The notes below the pieces were generated by a model, which worked only from the letters and a program-made list of their open reading frames with translations, ran no database searches and had not been told where the DNA came from. Source: a virus. Taken from it: 33,778 nt of DNA. Each line of letters opens with the position of its first letter. The first letter of the stretch is position 1. The translations under genes and the position numbers were made by a program. The stretch spans positions 1 through 33,778 of IMG/VR virus record IMGVR_UViG_3300007734_000600; one strand, given 5' to 3'. Positions 7,282 through 15,334 of the stretch are shown piece after piece.

Positions 7282-8520
7282 ATGTCAAACAATTTATTGA
7301 CGATTAGCAAGATCACTAACGAAGCGTTGATGGTCTTGGAAAATGAACTGACTTTCACATCGGAAGTTGACCGTAACTATGATGACCAATTCGCTGTTGT
7401 AGGCGCTAAGATTGGTAACACAGTTAACGTTCGTAAGCCTGGCCGTTTCATCGGTACAACTGGCCCTGCATTGAATGTTGAGGACTTTAACGAAACTTCT
7501 GTTCCCGTTACTTTGTCCACACAATTCCATGTGGATACACAATTTACCACCCAGGATTTAGCATTATCTTTGGATATGTTCTCTGACCGTGTGTTGAAGC
7601 CCGCAATCGCAGCAATCGCCAACAAGATTGACCGTGATGGTATGGCTATGGCTACCCTGCAAACCGCCAACATCGTTGGTACAGCAGGCACACCCCCAAC
7701 TGGTCTGATCACATATCTGACCGCTGGCGCTTACCTTGACTCTGAAGGCGCACCCCGTGATGGTCGTCGTTCATGTATCGTTGAGCCTTTCACAAGCGCA
7801 ACAATCGTGGACAGCCTGAAAGGTTTGTTTGTTCCTCAAGAAGCCATTGGCGAACAATACCGTAAAGGTTTGATGGGCCGTGACTCTGCTGGCATGAACT
7901 GGAAGATGGATCAGAACGTTGTAAGCCAAACCTTTGGCTCATTCGCTGGTACAGCTACCGTTAACACCACAACCGCTTCTGGTTTCCTGACTTCTGGTTG
8001 GGCATCCTCTAGCACCATCACTTTGACTGCAACTGGTACTGTTGCGTTGAATGCAGGCGATACATTCCAAATCGCTGGCGTTTACGCAGTTAACCCCCAG
8101 AATCGTCAAGCCTATGGCACTAACAAGTTGCGTAACTTTGTTGTGAAACAAGCCGTGACTGGTACTGATGGCACTATGTCTGTTGTGGTCAGCCCCGCTG
8201 TTATCACCGCAGGCCAGTTCCAGAACGTGTCGATTCCCACAACTTCATCTACTGCGGCTGTGAGTTTCTTCAACAAGACTGGTACTGTTTCCCCACAAAA
8301 CATCATCATGCACCGCAATGCTTTCACATTGGCAGTAGCCGATCTGGAATTGCCTGAAGGTGTGCATTTTGCGGGTCGTGCAAGCGACAAGGAAATTGGT
8401 TTGTCAATGCGTGTTGTGCGTCAGTACACCATTAACAATGACTCCATTCCTACCCGTTTGGACGTTTTGTATGGCTGGGCGCCTCTGTACCCTGAATTGG
8501 CTTGCCGAGTGGCAGCCTAA
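7282..8520 (+). CDS. Major capsid protein, P22 coat family
   Basis: A 412-residue protein close to P22 gp5 in length. The N-terminus LTISKITNEALMVLENELTF and the following SEVDRNYDDQFA and IGNTVNVRKP match the P22 coat family (HK97 fold). Residues about 215-335 (Ala/Thr/Val-rich, including GTVALNAGDTFQIAGVYAVN) correspond to the inserted I-domain that stabilises P22 coat. The C-terminal segment IGLSMRVVRQYTINNDSIPT and WAPLYPELACRVAA is typical. A good TTTGGAG ribosome binding site precedes the ATG. A hairpin follows the stop, consistent with a highly expressed transcript. Confidence 0.93.
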   Translation: MSNNLLTISKITNEALMVLENELTFTSEVDRNYDDQFAVVGAKIGNTVNVRKPGRFIGTTGPALNVEDFNETSVPVTLSTQFHVDTQFTTQDLALSLDMFSDRVLKPAIAAIANKIDRDGMAMATLQTANIVGTAGTPPTGLITYLTAGAYLDSEGAPRDGRRSCIVEPFTSATIVDSLKGLFVPQEAIGEQYRKGLMGRDSAGMNWKMDQNVVSQTFGSFAGTATVNTTTASGFLTSGWASSSTITLTATGTVALNAGDTFQIAGVYAVNPQNRQAYGTNKLRNFVVKQAVTGTDGTMSVVVSPAVITAGQFQNVSIPTTSSTAAVSFFNKTGTVSPQNIIMHRNAFTLAVADLELPEGVHFAGRASDKEIGLSMRVVRQYTINNDSIPTRLDVLYGWAPLYPELACRVAA

Positions 8521-8526
8521 TGGTCA

Positions 8527-8549
8527 AAGAGGGGCTAAACACCCCTCTT
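8527..8549 (+). terminator. Hairpin after the coat gene (weak terminator or processing site)
   Basis: AAGAGGGG (8527-8534) pairs perfectly with CCCCTCTT (8542-8549) around a 7-base loop, starting 6 bases after the coat stop. It is followed by ATCTAAACTAAATTT and not by a T-run, so it is at best an attenuator or a 3'-end stabiliser for coat mRNA. Confidence 0.5.
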
Positions 8550-8575
8550 ATCTAAACTAAATTTAAGGAAATATC

Positions 8576-9001
8576 ATGAGCAATCCAGGACCAGCAAGTA
8601 CCACAACGATTCACCCAAGTAATTTGGCTTCTAACCAAGCAATTCGTCTTTTGGGCGTTGCTACTGGCGTGAACGTCAATGCGACTGGTGATCAAGCGGT
8701 CATTCAAATCAACAATTCCACAAACTACTCAGTTAGCAATGTGGTTTTTACTAACGCATCAACATCTTTGACTACTGCCGCAGCGGGTCTGTTTACAGCC
8801 CCTAGCGCTGGTGGTACTGCAATTGTTGCAAATGCCGCCTTGTCAGCCTTGACAGGCTCAACCGTTGTGTCACAGCGCACCGTTGCTTCTACCGCCACTC
8901 AATCAGCCCAAAATCTGTATTTGAACGTTGGTACAGCACAAGGCGCAGCCGCCACAATGGACGTTTATGTCTATGGCTACGACTTCAGCACATTCAGCTA
9001 A
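8576..9001 (+). CDS. Small Ala/Thr/Ser-rich structural protein (decoration-like)
   Basis: A 141-residue protein rich in Ala, Thr, Ser, Val and Asn, with alternating beta-strand patterns and no signal peptide, cysteine or charge cluster. It follows the coat gene with a good AAGGAAA site. The pattern and position suggest a capsid decoration or head-fibre subunit. Residues 52-141 (SVSNVVFTNASTSLTTAAAG onward) resemble a beta-sandwich. No family is recognised. The next two genes are similar in composition but not obviously homologous. Confidence 0.65.
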   Translation: MSNPGPASTTTIHPSNLASNQAIRLLGVATGVNVNATGDQAVIQINNSTNYSVSNVVFTNASTSLTTAAAGLFTAPSAGGTAIVANAALSALTGSTVVSQRTVASTATQSAQNLYLNVGTAQGAAATMDVYVYGYDFSTFS

Positions 9002-9023
9002 ATCCTGATGTGATGTGAGAAAG

Positions 9024-9053
9024 AGCCACTCTTAATAGGGGTGGCTTTTTCTT
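9024..9053 (+). terminator. Rho-independent terminator
   Basis: AGCCACTC (9024-9031) pairs with GGGTGGCT (9039-9046, with one G-U pair) around a 7-base loop. T-rich sequence TTTTTCTTT follows from 9046. The stem can extend by the A-rich bases 9021-9023 pairing with the T-run. This is a classical intrinsic terminator between the structural genes at 8576 and 9095, and would reduce expression of fibres relative to coat. Confidence 0.85.
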
Positions 9054-9064
9054 TATTTGGCGTT

Positions 9065-9070
9065 ACAATT
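9065..9070 (+). promoter_or_regulatory. Possible -10 element downstream of the terminator
   Basis: TACAAT lies about 25 bases before the gene at 9095, just after the intrinsic terminator. No convincing -35 is seen at 16-18 bases, where the terminator T-run sits. A promoter that restarts transcription is plausible but weakly supported. Confidence 0.2.
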
Positions 9071-9094
9071 TAATCATTCTCTAAAGGAATCATC

Positions 9095-9421
9095 ATGGCT
9101 CTCCAAACGACTATTTTGCGTGGAAACATCTCCAACGCATTCGTTATGGGTGTGACTTTTACAGCCACAACCGTTGCCTCCTCTGGCGCATCTAAGACTG
9201 TTACCGTTGCTGGCCTAAAGGTCGGTGACGCAGTTCAAGTGTCCCTTCCCGCTGCTCAAACAACTGGTGTTGGCATTGCCAATGCTTATGTTTCAGCCGC
9301 TGACACTTTGATTGTTCAGTTCACAAATGCAACAGGCTCAAGCGCTTCTGCTGCTGCGGGTACTTACACCGTGGTTGTGAATCGTCCTGAGTATTTGCCC
9401 CTTGATTCAAACGCTGTTTAA
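9095..9421 (+). CDS. Small beta-rich structural protein
   Basis: A 108-residue protein beginning MALQTTILRGNISNAFVMGV, with Ala/Thr/Val-rich beta-strand patterns. KTVTVAGLKVGDAVQVSLPA and AADTLIVQFTNATG-type strands suggest a compact beta-sandwich, as in decoration proteins or fibre heads. The ATG follows CTAAAGGAATCATC, a good ribosome binding site, and the gene sits right after a terminator. The stop is two bases before the next ATG. Function is inferred only from composition and location. Confidence 0.65.
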   Translation: MALQTTILRGNISNAFVMGVTFTATTVASSGASKTVTVAGLKVGDAVQVSLPAAQTTGVGIANAYVSAADTLIVQFTNATGSSASAAAGTYTVVVNRPEYLPLDSNAV

Positions 9422-9423
9422 TC

Positions 9424-9771
9424 ATGTCTAATACCACAGTATTACGTCCCGTAGGAGTAACAACCGCCATTTCGGTGGGTGCAACTTCTACTGCCGCAAC
9501 GCTGATTACTGCAAGCACCAACGATCAAGTTAACTATGCCTCTTTCATCAACACGGGTGCTACCTATGTTGCTGTGAGCCTTGGCGATGCTAACGTGGCT
9601 GCGGCTGTTTTGCCAGTAAGCGGTTCAACCACAGGAAACTTTGTGTTGCCTGCCTCCATGACAGTTCCAATTGTCTTGGCAGTCCCCGCAAGTCCTTATT
9701 ACGTTCGCATGATTGGTTCAGGCGCAGGCCCATCAATCGTTTATGTGACCCCCGTTGGCGATCAAAGCTAA
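9424..9771 (+). CDS. Small beta-rich structural protein
   Basis: A 115-residue protein beginning MSNTTVLRPVGVTTAISVGA. It is Ala/Val/Thr/Pro-rich with few charged residues. SFINTGATYVAVSLGD and PYYVRMIGSGAGPSIVYVTP look like successive beta-strands. The start follows the preceding stop by two bases, so it is translated in series. A decoration or fibre component is likely from context; I do not recognise the family. Confidence 0.65.
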   Translation: MSNTTVLRPVGVTTAISVGATSTAATLITASTNDQVNYASFINTGATYVAVSLGDANVAAAVLPVSGSTTGNFVLPASMTVPIVLAVPASPYYVRMIGSGAGPSIVYVTPVGDQS

Positions 9772-9783
9772 AGGAAAAAACCC

Positions 9784-10341
9784 ATGTCAAGCGCTAATTC
9801 TGTTGCATACACATCATCAACAAATCTTGTCCCTGTGCAAGCTGAATTCAATTCAGCAGGCGTTTGCGTGGGTTTGGTTGGGCCAGGCGGGGCTTACTTC
9901 AGCCCTCCCTTGTCCAACGACACAATTACTGGCGCAACCATTGACAATTCAGTCATTGGAGGCACAACCCCTGCGGCTGTGACTGGCACAGACGTTTATG
10001 CGTCTGATGAAATTGGTTACAGCGCATCGGCTCAAGGTACTGTTACCCAAGCCACAAGCAAGTCCACAGGCGTGACCTTAAACAAGTCCTCTGGGCAAAT
10101 CACAATGAACAACGCTTCATTGGCTTCGGGTTCAACGGTTTTGTTTACCCTGACAAACAGCACTTTATCTGCAAAAGATGTGTTGATTGTAAATGTGGGC
10201 AGCGGTGGCACTTCAGGCGCTTACTGGCCTTATGTTGCAAACGTGGCTGCTGGTTCTGCGGTTATCGGTGTTTACAACAACACAGCTGGCGCTTTGGCTG
10301 AAGCCATTGTGATCAATTACGCAATCATTCACGGTGCATAA
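9784..10341 (+). CDS. Fibre-related protein sharing an N-terminal module with the next gene
   Basis: A 185-residue protein. The N-terminus NLVPVQAEFNSAGVCVGLVG (14-33) parallels NLLPVQAYFSVDGTFQTFIG in the next gene. Both continue into an SNDTITGATIDNSVIGGTTP-like beta-helical Thr/Ile/Gly repeat. The shared module probably anchors related fibres to the same virion site. The C-terminal half (about 75-185) is a beta-rich domain ending AIVINYAIIHGA. It is preceded by a strong AAAGGAAAAAA site. Receptor-binding or fibre assignment is inference. Confidence 0.65.
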   Translation: MSSANSVAYTSSTNLVPVQAEFNSAGVCVGLVGPGGAYFSPPLSNDTITGATIDNSVIGGTTPAAVTGTDVYASDEIGYSASAQGTVTQATSKSTGVTLNKSSGQITMNNASLASGSTVLFTLTNSTLSAKDVLIVNVGSGGTSGAYWPYVANVAAGSAVIGVYNNTAGALAEAIVINYAIIHGA

Positions 10342-10344
10342 ACC

Positions 10345-12186
10345 ATGACAAGTCCATCAAACTCAGACGTTCAGAATTTATTGCCTGTTCAGGCATATTT
10401 CTCTGTTGATGGCACATTTCAGACTTTTATTGGTCAGGGTCAACCGTTTTACGCTATTCCAAACCCTGATCAATCTGGTCTAAACATAACAAACAGCACC
10501 ATCAATAGCACAACTATTGGGGCAACTACACCATCTTCTGCGTCTTTTACAACGGCAACTGTTTCAACAGCGCCTGTAAGCGGTAACGATGTTGTCAACA
10601 AGACATATTTAGATTATTTCGCTACGGGTTTGTCGTGGAAACAGCCTGTTTTGTGCGCTACAACCACAAACATTACGCTGTCAGGACTGCAAACCATTGA
10701 TGGCGTGACGGTGGTGGCGGGTGATCGTGTTTTGGTCAAGAGCCAATCTACAAACTCACAAAACGGCATTTATTTGGCTTCTGCTACGGCATGGTCAAGA
10801 TCGCCTGACGCTGATACATGGAATGAGTTGGTTTCCGCAATCTGTTTTGTGGAAGAAGGCAGCACTTATGCGGGAACTGCATGGTATTGCACAGCCCAAG
10901 CGGGTGGCACTATCGGCACAACTGCGGTTGTATGGTCAAACTTCTCTGTTGCCGCATCCTATACAGCGGGAACGGGTCTGACCCTTACCGCCAATCAGTT
11001 CAGCATTACCAACACAGGCGTGACTGCGGGTGCTTACGGTTCTGCATCTAAGACTTTGACAGCTACTGTGAACGCACAAGGTCAATTGACCGTGTTGGGT
11101 GACACAAACATTGCCATTTCAAACACTCAAGTTTCAGGCTTGGGAACAATGTCCACTCAAGCGGCTTCTAGCGTAGCAATCACGGGTGGCACGATTGATG
11201 GTGTGACAATTGGTGGCACGACAGCGGGTGCGGTTACTGCAACGTTGTTTACAGGCCCTGCAACGGGTCTAACAGGCACAGCAACTAGCTTATCTATTGG
11301 TGGCAATGCCGCCACAGCGACAAGCGCCACAACCGCCACAAATCTTGCGGGTGGTGCAACTGGTTCACTTCCTTACCAATCAGCAAGTGGCACAACCACA
11401 TTGTTGGCTGCGGGAACTGACGGTTATGTGTTGCGTTTGGCTTCAGGCGTACCCGCTTGGAGTGCTGACTACACAGGAACGGTTACATCGGTTAGCGGTA
11501 CAGGCACAGTTTCAGGCATCAGCTTGTCAGGAACTGTCACAAGTTCAGGCAATTTGACCCTTGGTGGTAGCCTTGATTTGTCAACGCCTCCCGCTATTGG
11601 TGGCACGACTGCCAACACAATCACAGGCACAACAATCACGGCAAACACAAAATTTAGTGGTGCTTACTTTGACGCTTCAGGTTCAGGCGGTGGTGCATTG
11701 CGTACCTTGGGAGGTGCATCTTGCTTGCAATGGGGCGCAGCTAACGCAGTTAATTTGACGTTAGATGGCGCATTCAACATGAATCCCGCCAACGCAAGCA
11801 TTTCTATTGCCCCTACAGGCACAGGAACATTGACGGTCAACCCTGCCACAGCGGGAACAATGAACAACATGGCAATTGGTGGATCAACCCCCGCAGCGGG
11901 TGCGTTTACCACTTTGTCAACAACATCTACCGTTTCGGCAAACGGCTCTGTTGGTTCAAGCGGTCAAGTGCTGACTTCAGCGGGTGCGGGATCGCCTGCG
12001 GTGTGGTCAACTCCTACTGCCTATGCAACTGTGACTGATGACACGACAACCAATGCGACACGTTATCCATTGTTTGCTAGTGTGACCACAGGCAATCTGA
12101 CCACAGAATATGTCAGTTCTACTAGACTTCAATTTAACCCAAGCACAGGCGCTTTAACAGCCTCTCAGCTAATCATTGCACCGTAA
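10345..12186 (+). CDS. Tail or head fibre, repetitive beta-structured
   Basis: A 613-residue protein dominated by Gly, Thr, Ser and Ala with recurring motifs: GGTTAGAVTAT, IGGNAATATSATTATNLAG and VSGTGTVSGISLSGTVTSSG. These are typical of trimeric beta-helical phage fibres. Residues about 90-215 include WKQPVLCATTTNITLSG and VVAGDRVLVKSQSTNSQNGI, a module I have seen in many phage fibre proteins. The C-terminus lacks a recognisable intramolecular chaperone. It follows the gene at 9784 by three bases and shares its N-terminal module. Likely a host-recognition fibre. Confidence 0.72.
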   Translation: MTSPSNSDVQNLLPVQAYFSVDGTFQTFIGQGQPFYAIPNPDQSGLNITNSTINSTTIGATTPSSASFTTATVSTAPVSGNDVVNKTYLDYFATGLSWKQPVLCATTTNITLSGLQTIDGVTVVAGDRVLVKSQSTNSQNGIYLASATAWSRSPDADTWNELVSAICFVEEGSTYAGTAWYCTAQAGGTIGTTAVVWSNFSVAASYTAGTGLTLTANQFSITNTGVTAGAYGSASKTLTATVNAQGQLTVLGDTNIAISNTQVSGLGTMSTQAASSVAITGGTIDGVTIGGTTAGAVTATLFTGPATGLTGTATSLSIGGNAATATSATTATNLAGGATGSLPYQSASGTTTLLAAGTDGYVLRLASGVPAWSADYTGTVTSVSGTGTVSGISLSGTVTSSGNLTLGGSLDLSTPPAIGGTTANTITGTTITANTKFSGAYFDASGSGGGALRTLGGASCLQWGAANAVNLTLDGAFNMNPANASISIAPTGTGTLTVNPATAGTMNNMAIGGSTPAAGAFTTLSTTSTVSANGSVGSSGQVLTSAGAGSPAVWSTPTAYATVTDDTTTNATRYPLFASVTTGNLTTEYVSSTRLQFNPSTGALTASQLIIAP

Positions 12187-12195
12187 AGGAAAATC

Positions 12196-12879
12196 ATGGG
12201 ACAGTTAACTTTTCAAGCAACACTAGGCGGTGCGGTCAATTTGGTTGGCCCTAATACCGCTTCAACCACAAGTTTTACTTTGCCAGCGGCTGATGGCACA
12301 AGCGGTCAAGTGTTGCAGACAAATGGTAGTGGAACGCTGAGTTTTGCTACTGTTTCGCAAACATACCCAGGCGCAGGGATCGCAAACTCTACGGGGTCAG
12401 CATGGGGAACAAGCTACACAACAACTGGCAGCGGTACTGTTGTGGCACTAGCAACAAGTCCATCATTCACAACACCAGTATTGGGAACACCCACAAGCGG
12501 CACATTAAGCAATTGCACCGTTGATGGCACAGATTCTGTTGGCTTCAGGAACATTCCTCAAAACGCTCAAACAGGCAGTTACACAATGGTGTTGGCTGAT
12601 TCTGGTAAGCACATTTATCACGCTTCAGGTGCTGGTGCGGCAACGTACACAATCCCTGCGGCATCTTCTGTTGCTTACCCAATTGGCACAGCAATCACTT
12701 TTATTAACCTTTCTTCAACGTCAATAAGCATTGCAATTACGTCTGACACAATGTATCTTTCTAGCGCTGGCACAACTGGCACACGCACATTGGCTCAGTA
12801 TGGTTCTGCAACAGCTATCAAAGTTTCAGGCGTTTCATCTTCAGGAATTTGGGTTATTTCAGGGAGTGGTTTGACATGA
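12196..12879 (+). CDS. Fibre-like structural protein
   Basis: A 227-residue protein beginning MGQLTFQATLGGAVNLVGPN, followed by TSFTLPAADGTSGQVLQTNG, a segment frequent in phage fibre tips and similar to NGSVGSSGQVLTSAGAGSPA in the preceding gene. The C-terminal half (about 115-227) includes GFRNIPQNAQTGSYTMVLAD and AATYTIPAASSVAYPIGTAI, a compact beta domain. The stop overlaps the ATG of the glycine-rich gene (ATGA, 12876-12879), which couples fibre and putative adhesin. A receptor-binding role is inferred. Confidence 0.7.
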   Translation: MGQLTFQATLGGAVNLVGPNTASTTSFTLPAADGTSGQVLQTNGSGTLSFATVSQTYPGAGIANSTGSAWGTSYTTTGSGTVVALATSPSFTTPVLGTPTSGTLSNCTVDGTDSVGFRNIPQNAQTGSYTMVLADSGKHIYHASGAGAATYTIPAASSVAYPIGTAITFINLSSTSISIAITSDTMYLSSAGTTGTRTLAQYGSATAIKVSGVSSSGIWVISGSGLT

Positions 12880-13622
12880 GTGGCGCAATACAAGCTGTCT
12901 TTCAAAATCAACGATCATTTGCTGGCCCACCTGGACAACAAGCCTACACATCAGCAGGCACATATTCTTGGGTTGCCCCATCTGGTGTTACTTCAGTTTG
13001 TGTTGTTGCTGTTGGTGTTGGTGCGTCACCTGGTGGTGGTGATGGAGGTGGCGGTTTGGGTTGGAAAAACAACATTTCAGTTACCCCAGGAAATTCTTAC
13101 ACGGTTCAAGTTGGAACGCCAAGTTCAGGTTCTTCAGGAAGCGCAGGCGATTCGTTTTTTATAGACACAAGTACTGTAAAAGGGGGTCGAGGCACAGCCA
13201 ATGGTGGAAGCTATACAGGTGATGGCGGTGGTAGTGGTGGCAACGGTTCGTGGGGTGGTGGTGGCGCAGGCGGTTACTCTGGAAGCGGTGGTAATGGTGG
13301 TGGCGGTAGTGGCTCTGGCGGTGGCGGTGGAGGCGGTGGCGATACTACTAACTACGGTGGCGGTGGCGGTGGCGTAGGAATATTAGGCGAAGGCTCTAGT
13401 GGTTCTGGTGGTTCAAATGGCGGTGGTGGCGCAGGCGGAGGCGGTGGCTCTGGCGGTAGCTCTGGTGTAGGTGGTGGCGCACAAGGTAATGGTGTAGGCG
13501 GCTCTTATGGTGGTGGTTCTGGTTATAACAACGGTAGTTATGCTGGTGTAGGTGGTGGCGCTGTTCGTATTATTTGGGGGTCTGGTCGAGCATTCCCATC
13601 AACAAATACAGGAAATGTGTAA
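12876..13622 (+). CDS. Glycine-rich adhesin-like fibre tip
   Basis: A 248-residue protein with start at 12876 (ATGA overlap), preferred to the upstream in-frame start at 12849. Residues about 20-85 form a beta domain (AYTSAGTYSWVAPSGVTSVC) typical of phage glycine-rich domain proteins. Residues about 105-230 are mostly Gly with Ser, Asn and Tyr in runs of GG, and could form polyglycine II helices as in the T4-like S16 gp38 adhesin. The end GAVRIIWGSGRAFPSTNTG is a motif common to aquatic phage fibres. A receptor-binding tip is the best guess; the polyglycine fold is inference. Confidence 0.72.
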   Translation: MSGAIQAVFQNQRSFAGPPGQQAYTSAGTYSWVAPSGVTSVCVVAVGVGASPGGGDGGGGLGWKNNISVTPGNSYTVQVGTPSSGSSGSAGDSFFIDTSTVKGGRGTANGGSYTGDGGGSGGNGSWGGGGAGGYSGSGGNGGGGSGSGGGGGGGGDTTNYGGGGGGVGILGEGSSGSGGSNGGGGAGGGGGSGGSSGVGGGAQGNGVGGSYGGGSGYNNGSYAGVGGGAVRIIWGSGRAFPSTNTGNV

Positions 13623-14014
13623 TGAAATTATTTATACAAATTAAAGATGGTTTGCCATTTGGTCATCCAATTGTTGAAGATAATTTCAAACAAGCATTTC
13701 CTGAAATAGATATAAATAATTTACCCGCTGAATTTGCAAACTTTGAACGTGTAGAAATGACTCAAATTACACCTTATGAAGTTTATGAAGGCACAACGTA
13801 TGAATTTTCTAATGGTGTATATAAAGATGTGCATCATTTTAGAACTATGACAGAAGAAGAAAAACAAGAAAAAATTGCTAATACATTTAAAAGATTTCCA
13901 TCATGGGTTTTTGATGAACAAACTTGCACATACAACCCCCCTATTGCATATCCAAACGACAATAAAAATTATTTGTGGGATGAGCAATCAATTTCTTGGG
14001 TTGAAGTTGTTTAA
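13622..14014 (+). CDS. Tail-fibre-associated protein (chaperone-like), A/T-rich gene
   Basis: A 130-residue protein. The start at 13622 overlaps the previous stop (TAATG). The C-terminal segment PSWVFDEQTCTYNPPIAYPN, followed by YLWDEQSISWVEVV, is a Trp-rich repeat seen in fibre-associated proteins of aquatic phages. The base composition is visibly more A/T-rich than its neighbours, suggesting recent acquisition with the adhesin gene. Fibre assembly chaperone or tip cofactor roles are inferred from position after the adhesin. Confidence 0.6.
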   Translation: MKLFIQIKDGLPFGHPIVEDNFKQAFPEIDINNLPAEFANFERVEMTQITPYEVYEGTTYEFSNGVYKDVHHFRTMTEEEKQEKIANTFKRFPSWVFDEQTCTYNPPIAYPNDNKNYLWDEQSISWVEVV

Positions 14015-14023
14015 AGAAAATTT

Positions 14024-14335
14024 ATGAGATTTATTTGGAAAATCTCCGAATTGAAGGGTGATGCTGAAGCCATTATTCAAGCAAAGTATCACGTTTCATT
14101 GATTGAAGATGATCTAAGAATTGAAACAGAAGGGTATTGGGATTTTGACCCTAAGAAGGCGACAATTCCCACATCCCAAGTGACTGAGGAAATGGTTGCA
14201 AATTGGATTGATGAAGGCACTACCCAAGACGGGGTAAGTAGCATAAAATCAAGGCTATTAGAGCAGCTTGATTCGGTCAAAAAACAGCAAGAAATTGCTT
14301 TGCCTTGGAAGCCGCCCACATTTCGACTAAGTTAA
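14024..14335 (+). CDS. Hypothetical protein
   Basis: A 103-residue acidic protein beginning MRFIWKISELKGDAEAIIQA and ending ALPWKPPTFRLS. It has a mixed alpha/beta pattern with no transmembrane segment, cysteine or recognised motif. The N-terminal strand-loop and Trp at 5 recall small proteins found beside fibre genes. It lies 9 bases after the preceding stop and 9 bases before the gp4-like start. A structural accessory role is possible but unproven. Confidence 0.6.
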   Translation: MRFIWKISELKGDAEAIIQAKYHVSLIEDDLRIETEGYWDFDPKKATIPTSQVTEEMVANWIDEGTTQDGVSSIKSRLLEQLDSVKKQQEIALPWKPPTFRLS

Positions 14336-14344
14336 GGAATCACT

Positions 14345-15325
14345 ATGGCTGTGCCTTATGACATTGTTAGCAGAGCGTTAAAAGACATAGGTGCATTAGA
14401 GGCGGGTGAAACTCCTACACCAGACGCAGCTAAAGATGCGTTTGAAATGATGAACGACATGATTGACCAATGGTCAAACGAAAACATGATGGTTTTCAAT
14501 GTCACAGAAATCATTTGCCCTGTTATTGCGGGACAGACTCAATACACGATTGGCCCTAACCCATCGACTCCCAACTTTATTGGCGCTTCTTTCACAGGCT
14601 CAATTGCGGGAAGCGTTTTGACCGTGACAGGCATTAACTCAGGCGCTTTGGCTCAAGGTCAAACATTGAGTGGAACTGGCATTGCAACAGGCACAAAGAT
14701 TACACAGTTTCTGACGGGTGCGGGCGGTAATATCAATGAAACGGGTACTTACCAAGTCAACATTCCTCAGACTGTTGCATCCACAACCATAACTGCTTAC
14801 TACCAAAAGCCTTTGAACATTGATTCAGCTTTTGTGCGAGTGAACACGACTTCTAATGGTCAGCCAATTACAGGCGGTGGTCTTGATTACCCCATGTCGG
14901 TTTTGGCACTCCAAGATTATGAAATGATTGGCCTCAAGACCCTGAACGGCCCTTGGCCTAAAGCGGTTTATTTCAATGCGGGTTCTGACTCAGGCAACTT
15001 GTTTATTTGGCCTAGCCCATCACAAGGTGAGTTGCACTTATTTGCCAATACATTGTTCAGCCGTTATGAATCCATGTATGAAGATTTGACATTGCCACAG
15101 GGCTATTCAATGGCTCTTAGATGGTGTTTGGCAGAGCGTTTAATGCCCATGTATGGCAAAGCCTCTGCAACGCAAATAACAATGATTCAGACCTTTGCGG
15201 GTCAAGCCAAAGCGACTCTGAAGCGCACCAATATGTCACCACTTGCGGTGGCACGTTATCCTGATGCTTTGCTGACGGGTAAGGCAAAAGATGCGGGATG
15301 GATTCTTACAGGCGGCTTTGTTTAA
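14345..15325 (+). CDS. P22 gp4-like tail accessory/head-completion protein with an inserted beta domain
   Basis: A 326-residue protein. The N-terminus [20 protein letters not shown], with [20 protein letters not shown] (31-50), matches the P22 gp4 tail accessory factor family, which binds below the portal after packaging. Near the C-terminus, [20 protein letters not shown] is also typical. P22 gp4 is only about 166 residues; here residues 82-151 are an inserted Gly/Thr beta domain with [11 protein letters not shown] and GTYQVN, also found twice in the gp10-like protein. The next gene is gp10-like, as in P22. Confidence 0.82.
   Translation: MAVPYDIVSRALKDIGALEAGETPTPDAAKDAFEMMNDMIDQWSNENMMVFNVTEIICPVIAGQTQYTIGPNPSTPNFIGASFTGSIAGSVLTVTGINSGALAQGQTLSGTGIATGTKITQFLTGAGGNINETGTYQVNIPQTVASTTITAYYQKPLNIDSAFVRVNTTSNGQPITGGGLDYPMSVLALQDYEMIGLKTLNGPWPKAVYFNAGSDSGNLFIWPSPSQGELHLFANTLFSRYESMYEDLTLPQGYSMALRWCLAERLMPMYGKASATQITMIQTFAGQAKATLKRTNMSPLAVARYPDALLTGKAKDAGWILTGGFV
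14588..14797 (+). repeat. Inserted beta-domain, copy 1 (in gp4-like gene)
   Basis: This encodes residues 82-151 of the gp4-like protein. It has the order (F)xGSIxGxxLTV - sGaLxxGQxL - GxxIxTxIT - GtGGxGTYxxnxxQTV, shared with the two copies in the gp10-like gene at 15731-15922 and 15944-16141. Confidence 0.65.
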
Positions 15326-15334
15326 GGGACTACC

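Noticed and set aside
8527-8549. Strong intrinsic terminator after the coat gene
   Set aside because: The stem is good, but no T-run follows. The true terminator is at 9024-9053.
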